A DNA stretch of 64,000 bases, from NCBI GenBank assembly GCA_034766995.1, contig CM068314.1, positions 37,539,208 to 37,603,207 of the forward strand, given 5' to 3'. Origin of the DNA: Acanthacorydalis orientalis (Eukaryota; Arthropoda; Insecta; Megaloptera; Corydalidae). Made by a program: the position numbers and the translations under genes. The stretch's first letter is position 1. Every line of letters starts with the position of its first letter. Below the pieces are notes generated by a model. It saw only the letters and a list, made by a program, of their open reading frames with translations. It was not told where the DNA came from and searched no databases. This document shows positions 57,441 through 64,000 of the stretch, one piece after another.

Positions 57441-57444
<4 letters not shown>

Positions 57445-58243
57445 CGTGAGATGTTTGATAAGTATGGTAAAAAAGCAAGTTTAACACCGTTTTTTGAAAA
57501 AAAATCGATTTTATTTCTTAACATAATTTCCACTGAGGGTTCTACACGTGGTCCAGCGAATCTCAAAATACGCATTTACGGCGGTGATGACATCCTCATT
57601 CGACGATAATCTTTTCCCATCGAGCCAAATTTTTAAGTTTGAGATGAGGAAGAAGTCGTACTGGTCCAAGTCCGGAGAATAAGGTGGATGAGGAATCAAT
57701 TTGAAGCTAAATTCGTCCAATTTTGCCATTTCGATGGTCGATTTGTGGGAAGACGCGTTGTTTTGGTGAAAGCACTTTTTTGTGTGCCAATCTTGCCCGT
57801 TTTTGTTTCAATTTTCTTTCAAACGGTCCCATAATGTTGCATAATAAGATCGTATTATCGTTTTTCTCCTCGTTAAATAGTCGATCAGGATGATTCCTTG
57901 GGAATCCCAAAAAAAAGTGGCCATCACCTTCCTAGCAGACAAAACAGTCTTCGCCTTCTTCAGCGTACTTTCACCAGTCTGCTTTAACTCAAATGTGTAG
58001 TGGTGGATCCATGTTTCATCCACGGCAACGAATTGACGCAAAAAACCCTACTCTTTTTGTCCCCATTTTTCTGGAAACTGCTATAATGTTTGTTTCAAAT
58101 ATCTGTAGAACGTGAACAACGTGTCACTTTTGACTAAAATTTCGCTTATGCTAGTTTGAAAAGTGACACTTGATAGTCGCGACGTTATCAATTGAATGAT
58201 GGTGCCACATCATAGAAATTTACTAAACTTATCAAATGACCCA

Positions 58244-58246
<3 letters not shown>
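57441..58246 (-). mobile_element. Internally deleted mariner element (about 0.8 kb)
   Basis: Both ends contain TTTGATAAGT in inverted orientation preceded by related bases (left CACGTGAGATG, right TAAGTGGGTCA). The minus strand carries a broken transposase: VAVDETWIHHYTFE with the first catalytic Asp (in 58041-57808), VMATFFWDSQGIILIDYL, then frameshifted pieces ending with PPYSPDLDQYDFFLISNLK (third Asp, 57729-57511). The helix-turn-helix N-terminus is absent, and about 0.5 kb is missing compared with a normal 1.3-kb mariner. (TA)n flanks both ends (57412-57440 and 58247-58286). It is from a different mariner lineage than the copy at 49436. Confidence 0.85.
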
Positions 58247-58289
<43 letters not shown>

Positions 58290-60588
58290 CATATACAAAC
58301 AAAATTAAATCATTTCATTGAGAAAATATTTCTCTTAATTAACGAAGAAGAACAGATGAGATCATTAAATGATGTTATTTATTAATAAAGGGCTGAAATA
58401 TAATAAAAACAGGTTTTTTGAAATAAACCAAAGAATATAATCGATAAATATTTATTTGACATAATTCAGTATTTACATATTAGTTAAAATAATTTCACAT
58501 TTATATTTCCATTGTGTTATAATATAGAAACAATGAAAGTATCTTAATTAAAATAAATATATATTTTTGGACCATTACTCTAGTTTATTTACAAATGTAA
58601 TAAATCTTTTTTTATATTATTTATTCACATACCTTGGGCTCAAAAGTTTGGAATAAATAACATATTTTTTATAATGATATGTGGGTCTCATTCTTCTTTG
58701 TTTCAATGATAATGGGACTAAATTAATTTTTTGTTTATAAAAACGAAATTACCATACAATTTTTCTTTTCTTATTTAACATTTTAAAAATTATATTTTAA
58801 TAAAAAAATAAAAAGTGTTCAATATATTATTTATTTTTAAATTGAATGAAACTTTTTAATTTATTTAAATGTTTCAATAATCGATTGATGTATTCGAAAA
58901 TCAATTATATATGAATTTGATTTATTTAGATATTTTTTTTGATAACTTAATTAATTAAGTGTAAATAGATATTTCATTTGGCATTTTTAAGATTATTATT
59001 AAAAAATAAACGTTTATCTAACTATTTAAAGTAGATATATTAAAAACTAATTTTTTACTTAAATAATATAGTTTTCTTGGAAGACATATTTATCAAATCA
59101 ATTACAATAGATAAAATGTAATGAACTTAATCAGTTAGACAATATACGTCTATAAATTCAAATGTAAAATATCTTTTGTATATAAATACATAAATCGGTA
59201 AATGTTTCGGTCTAAATAGATTTTAACATTTTCATTGTTCGAAAGATGAATGAGGTATATTAAACCCAAATTAAATGATATTCTATTAGGAAAGTGCTTG
59301 GACCATTCACTAATGACGATTTTAATTTATATAAGTTATGCTTTTATTTTATACAGCACGTACTGTTATTCCATTAATTACTGGTGCAAATATTCACTTA
59401 AAAGTACGGTACATATATTTTTTACTAATTGGAAAATATATCTATTACACTTATATTCAAATATCATTGTTAATGTGTGTATTAAAAATATTTTCAATAC
59501 ATACATTTTTTTTATTAAAAGCAAACATTCAATTGAGTATTGAATTAAATGTCTACTTTTATTGTTATTTACATATACATATATAAAATAATAATAGATA
59601 TATGTATCATTTATTATAAAACGATATTAAATTATATATCACAATATTTTCTTTTTCTTACATTAGTTCTAATCAATTATCTATATACAAATATATTACA
59701 TAAATTACATTTTTTTAAAATAATATATGATTTTAGAATATTTTCAAACCAATCATAAGAGCTTTTAATATATAATTACTAATTTATGTATATATTAGCA
59801 TTAACTATATTTTTATTTATTTAATTATTTTTAAAACATTTTCCGACACTTTTCACAAATAAATATGTTTCAATACAAGATATAATTATTTTCATGGTCC
59901 TCATAAGCGTTAGGTTGAAGAATGATGGAAACACTTTATTGAAAATGAATTTGTATGAACATGTGATAAGTATTGATTGGTTCTGAGACATATATTTATA
60001 TTCCTTTTAAATGCGTATTTGTTTGTTTTAAATATGTATATATTTTATATTAAAGTTTACAATAAGTTTTACATTTATTATTGTAATGAAGTGACGGAAG
60101 TGCATAATTATGCACAATATCTAGAAAATGTGTTTATTTCCTGTTCTTTATAATTATATATAGTAATTTAATATATATTATTACTTAATATATAAGTTTG
60201 AAATATTAAATAGTACCTCGTATTTCCAGTTTTGTATCATTTACAATTAAGTGAATGAATACACATATTAAATTAAGAATATATACCCTATTTTTGATTG
60301 TACATCACAATGACAGGGTGACACTATTTTGATATATCGATTTTTCACTAGAGTGAATTAAATTATATATTATTGCTATATATACAAACATGTATAAATA
60401 TTTAACAACACTATAAACATTTCTATATTATGAATAAGACAGTGAGACAAAGGCTTTAATATCAAGGCGACATGATAAATTAAAGACGATGAAGTAGTTG
60501 CAAAATAAATAAAACATTAAATATATTTGAGCACACGTTTAGTTTTCAACTTTGTTCTAACATGAATATATGTATGAGTTGGTGTAGA

Positions 60589-60671
<83 letters not shown>

Positions 60672-62829
60672 GTAAGGAAGTTTAGTTCTGGTGTTGTATT
60701 ACAAACATAACAACTTAATAGAAAAAAGATAATATTATTTAAAAAAATGCGTAATTAAATGTGTAAATTCTTTTTAGAAGAATAATAAAAGTTAACATTT
60801 ATTCCATAAGTAAATGAACGACAATAATGATAAAGGATAATTTCTATACTAAAATGTTGTGTAGCTGTGCGATGGAACCGTTCTAGGTCAAAAATGATCT
60901 TATCGGATTGCATTACAGCTTGGTATAACGTCAAAACACAATCTTTTTCGTGTCTTTATAAACGTATTTGTAGTCTGATAAGAGATTGACATTTTTTATA
61001 TGACACCATAAATATAAGAATGAAATGTACAGTTTCGTTAGATTTTGTATTTTGTATACGTCCTACAAGAGTATATAAGGCAGAGGATTTTAAACATTAT
61101 ATTTTAATATTATATATATATATATATATATGAGGTGAATCAAGTTTTAAAAAAATGTAAAACGATATTTAAGTAGCTAGGTTATTGAGATGTTTGTAAA
61201 TGCATTTTGAGTTTGAATTAGAATGTTTAGAATATATAATCTTTTAAATAAAAGTAACTGCCTACTAAAAATGTATTAAACGATTCAGGTTTGACAGCAG
61301 TATAAATTTATTTAAATAAAAAAGTATGAATTATTATTGGATTAATATCATAAAATCGTTAATTTGGAATTTATTTATGTTGATTGGTTTTTGAGATTAT
61401 TTTAAAACACTCTTAAGGTTATTAGATATTTCGTTTCTTCTAGTAAAATAATTTATGAAATAAATTTCATGATTTATAACTTGTCAGTTCAATACTCTCA
61501 ATAATTTTGGCAAGATTTTTATTTTATACTTTTTATTTTGTATGATAATTGAAATATTATTATATAACCATGTGTACAATATTATTATTTTTCCAATGTA
61601 TGAAAGGTCAGTTATAAATGTATGTATAACAAATTTATAAATAAATTTAGCACTTTTAGTATTACTATATGTAACAACAAAAATGCAGTCCAATGAACAT
61701 ATCTTTTTAAAGAAAGATAAAAAATATAATTGAAGATTCAAAATTAGCTTTATTCTTTTAACATTTTTGGAGAATATTAAAAATATATTTGATTTTCTCT
61801 CTAAAGTATTATAGAATTTCTGAACCACATTTATCAACTATTAATTTGGGTTAATGAGTGTATGTTTCTATTTTCAAAAGTTTATGTTTTTGATGAAGTG
61901 TGAAATCCTATTTAATGTTTATAATTGTTATGACGTTTACTAGCGAGTAGTTTGTAATTATAGTATTACAACTGGCAAAAAGTAAATATTTATATTACAA
62001 TCAGTTAGGATAACTAAATAGAAGAATAGTAAATGCATTGATTAATTATAAAAATAAGTGAATTAATAAATATTAATAAGTGTGTAATGAAATGTGAAAA
62101 ATGTTATCAGTATCAAAATTATAATTATAATGTTATTTTTTATATAAGACCTATGAAGAAAAAACGGATACATTGGGAAAAGGTTCGTAAATCATAGTTT
62201 CAATAAATGCGTCAAAAAAAGAAATGGAATATAAGACGATTATATGGAAAAAATAAATCAAATGTATATTTTTTACCGGTAATAAAAAGCGTATTTAAGT
62301 AACTATAACGAAATATATAAGCGGATTGTTGAGATGAAAATCTGTAGAAATATATGTCAGGTTTCCTATCTCTCCAAGTGAATTATTCTGTACATTTTAC
62401 TTCTTGTATTTATAGTATTGATATAGTTTAGTACATTTCACTATCGGAAAACAATATAAATGTTTCGTTTGTCGTTATATTTCAACTGTCTGTTTCGAAA
62501 TTTGTAGATATTTTGTGTATTAACTATTGTATTAATAACATGATTGAAGTAAACAAAGTATGAAATATTAAAATTCGTCTAGCATATAATTATAAACAGA
62601 ATAATCTAAAATATTTTTTTTATAAAAATGAAACAGCTAGAATTCTTACAAATACGCGGATTTTCATAAGTGACTATATTTTATTATAAAACGTTTTCAC
62701 CGCTAGAAATATATAATGTAATTATTTAGAAATTTATTAGTAAATAAACTTATATGTATCTCTTGTTGGAAATTGTTGAATTTAATATATGATTATTTAT
62801 GATAAATTTGCGAGGAATCTATCACTATA
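58247..62829. other. Intergenic region left of the serotonin receptor
   Basis: AT-rich, with (TA)n at 58247-58284, 60592-60669 and 61111-61132. Overlapping AT-rich frames at 59250-59758 and 61484-61837 lack coding character. Part of this region may be 3' UTR of the receptor gene. Confidence 0.5.
60592..60669. repeat. (TA)n microsatellite, about 78 bp
   Basis: Uninterrupted alternating TA in otherwise unannotated DNA. Confidence 0.95.
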
Positions 62830-62929
62830 ATTATGTTTAAAAGTTTAAAGTTTAATTTCAATGTTCACTTTTTCACTAGAGTATGCATACGTTTCTCTAA
62901 GACTTATGCTGTCAAATTCGAGTGATGCA

Positions 62930-63069
62930 ATTGAGGGTTCCGCGTGCGGTGCGATCTCACGACGACGACGACGGCGCGGCCCCCGTCGGTTTTCTCAGTC
63001 TACCTTAAAGGTGACATTCCTTTGTCCAGGGGTCTGCCGGTCAGTCGACCGGAGATCGGTATCTGCGCA
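62930..63069 (-). other. GC-rich 3' flank of the serotonin receptor with (CGT)n
   Basis: Directly after the receptor stop the sequence stays GC-rich for about 130 bp, including a short (ACG)/(CGT) trinucleotide run near 62959-62975. In the receptor frame the DNA is open for 24 codons after TGA and then meets another TGA. It is most simply 3' UTR. The short tail is noted but not proposed as protein. Confidence 0.5.
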
Positions 63070-63982
63070 TCATTGAAAATGCCTAATACCGAAATGACGG
63101 TTTCGTCGTCGCATCGCAGCACGTCTTCCGCACAGAATACGTTTGAACGCTTGTCGGAATTCTGGACTGAATATTGTATAGATGATCGGATTCAACGTCG
63201 AGTTGAAATAACCGAGCCAAAGGAAAAACGACATTATGTACTCGTTAAATGTCCACGTACTATACACCGGCAATAATATGGCCATGATAAAGAATGGTAA
63301 CCAACACATGACAAATGCTCCGGTTATAATCGCGAGTGTTTTAGCTGCTTTCCTTTCGCGTTTCGAATCCATCGAATCTTTAGTCTTCCGTTTAACGGGA
63401 TAATGATGATGTGTTGGCTGATACGGCCCTAATCCACAATCCGTTGCAGTAGGTGGATCTGGTTCTAAACCGTTCGCGAACGACGTCTTTTCAGGACTTG
63501 TATTCGTAGAGGAGACTGTAGTAAATGCTGTGGTCGTGGTAGTTTCGGAAATTGTTGGCAATGGTCTTCCGATAATCGTAACAACAGCTGCAGCTATTCC
63601 ACCACTTCCACTTGCCGCTGCTATAACCCCGCCGGCTGCTGGATTTTTAGGGGCACCACCCATACTAGTATTTCCACCTGTCGTTACCTGTCTCCTTCGT
63701 ATCCGTTTTCGTGCTGTTTGAAATATTCTCCAATAAAGAATAAGAATCACTAAGAGAGGTAAATAGAACGAAGAAGCGGTGGCGAATATCTGATATCCGA
63801 GGTCTTGACTAACCATACAAGTGAGTTCCATGTTCACTCGTCTATCCCAATCAGCATCTTTCCACCCCAGCATCGGTGCTATACATACCATGAATGCGAC
63901 AGACCATACTACTAAAATCATGAGTCCTATACGCCGTGCTGTGCGCTGGTGAATGTAGTCGATGTTCGTGACGGCCCAATAC
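63070..63982 (-). CDS. 5-HT1-type serotonin receptor, last exon (partial)
   Basis: One exon from an acceptor at 63983-63985 (cag) to TGA, 303 aa, starting inside the Arg codon of the DRY motif (YWAVTNIDYIH follows). It covers intracellular loop 2, TM4 (GLMILVVWSVAFMVCIAPM), the extracellular-loop-2 Cys (LTCMVSQD), TM5 (FATASSFYLPL), a long low-complexity loop 3 rich in Gly/Ala/Thr, TM6 with CWLPFF, TM7 with NPIIY and a short basic tail. Class A biogenic-amine receptors of the 5-HT1 group couple to Gi and lower cAMP in neurons. The wording is very close to what I recall of bee 5-HT1 receptors. TM1-TM3 lie to the right, outside the window. Confidence 0.92.
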
Positions 63983-64000
63983 CTGAACAAAGAAATATTA

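Noticed and set aside
59250..59758. Three overlapping AT-rich frames with hydrophobic stretches that faintly suggest a receptor
   Set aside because: Composition is typical of chance frames in AT-rich DNA (Ile/Tyr/Phe/Lys); no recognisable motif and no convincing splice partners.
63000..63069. Readthrough of the receptor TGA (24 open codons)
   Set aside because: The tail is short and ends at TGA; GC-rich DNA explains the lack of stops, and the family normally ends here.
62861..63276. Plus-strand frames opposite the serotonin receptor end
   Set aside because: Antisense shadows of a GC-rich coding exon and its 3' flank.

Overview
This is an animal nuclear genomic window, and most likely an insect one. 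It has multi-exon genes with GT-AG introns, very AT-rich introns and spacers, mariner-type transposon remnants and roughly fifty long (TA)n microsatellites. The serotonin-receptor fragment at the right edge looks bee-like, so Hymenoptera (perhaps a bee) is my best guess. That placement is from remembered family resemblance, not from a search.

Layout, left to right. (1) 1512-17695, plus strand: the 3' part of an EMAP/EML-family WD-repeat microtubule-associated protein, probably the DCX-EMAP type. I could join fourteen exons in frame (727 codons); the N-terminal exons lie left of the window. Its TAG stop is followed by 45 open, in-frame, coding-like codons ending in TAA. Its introns hold a 446-bp pogo/Tigger-type MITE, many (TA)n tracts and one unexplained GC-balanced island. 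(2) 18534-30951: intergenic DNA with two decayed mariner transposase remnants, an unclassified 1.5-kb candidate element carrying an internal direct repeat, and (TA)n. (3) 30952-38873, plus: a complete nine-exon sterol O-acyltransferase (SOAT/ACAT, MBOAT family; 533 aa) with the FYxDWWN motif and catalytic His. (4) 39940-45873, minus, convergent with SOAT: a six-exon gene (1850 aa) for a bHLH protein with a very long disordered Asn/Ser/Thr-rich tail, probably USF3-like. (5) 45874-62829: intergenic DNA with two mariner copies, both flanked by (TA)n on each side, a 5'-truncated non-LTR retrotransposon tail, a possible small membrane-protein ORF and many (TA)n. (6) 63070-63982, minus: the last exon of a 5-HT1-type serotonin receptor, running from the Arg of DRY to the stop. 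The rest of the gene lies to the right.

The genes do not form a functional cluster: a cytoskeletal/mechanosensory-type protein, a lipid enzyme, a transcription factor and a neuroreceptor. I see no operon, CRISPR array, phage or obvious new multi-gene system. The most interesting signals are the possible stop-codon readthrough tail of the EMAP gene with a LIR-like motif, the atypical basic region and in-frame 63-nt mini-intron of the bHLH gene, the run of equal 129-nt WD exons, and the link between mariner insertions and (TA)n arrays. Exon joins were made by eye from splice consensus, reading frame and family resemblance; none was tested against transcripts.
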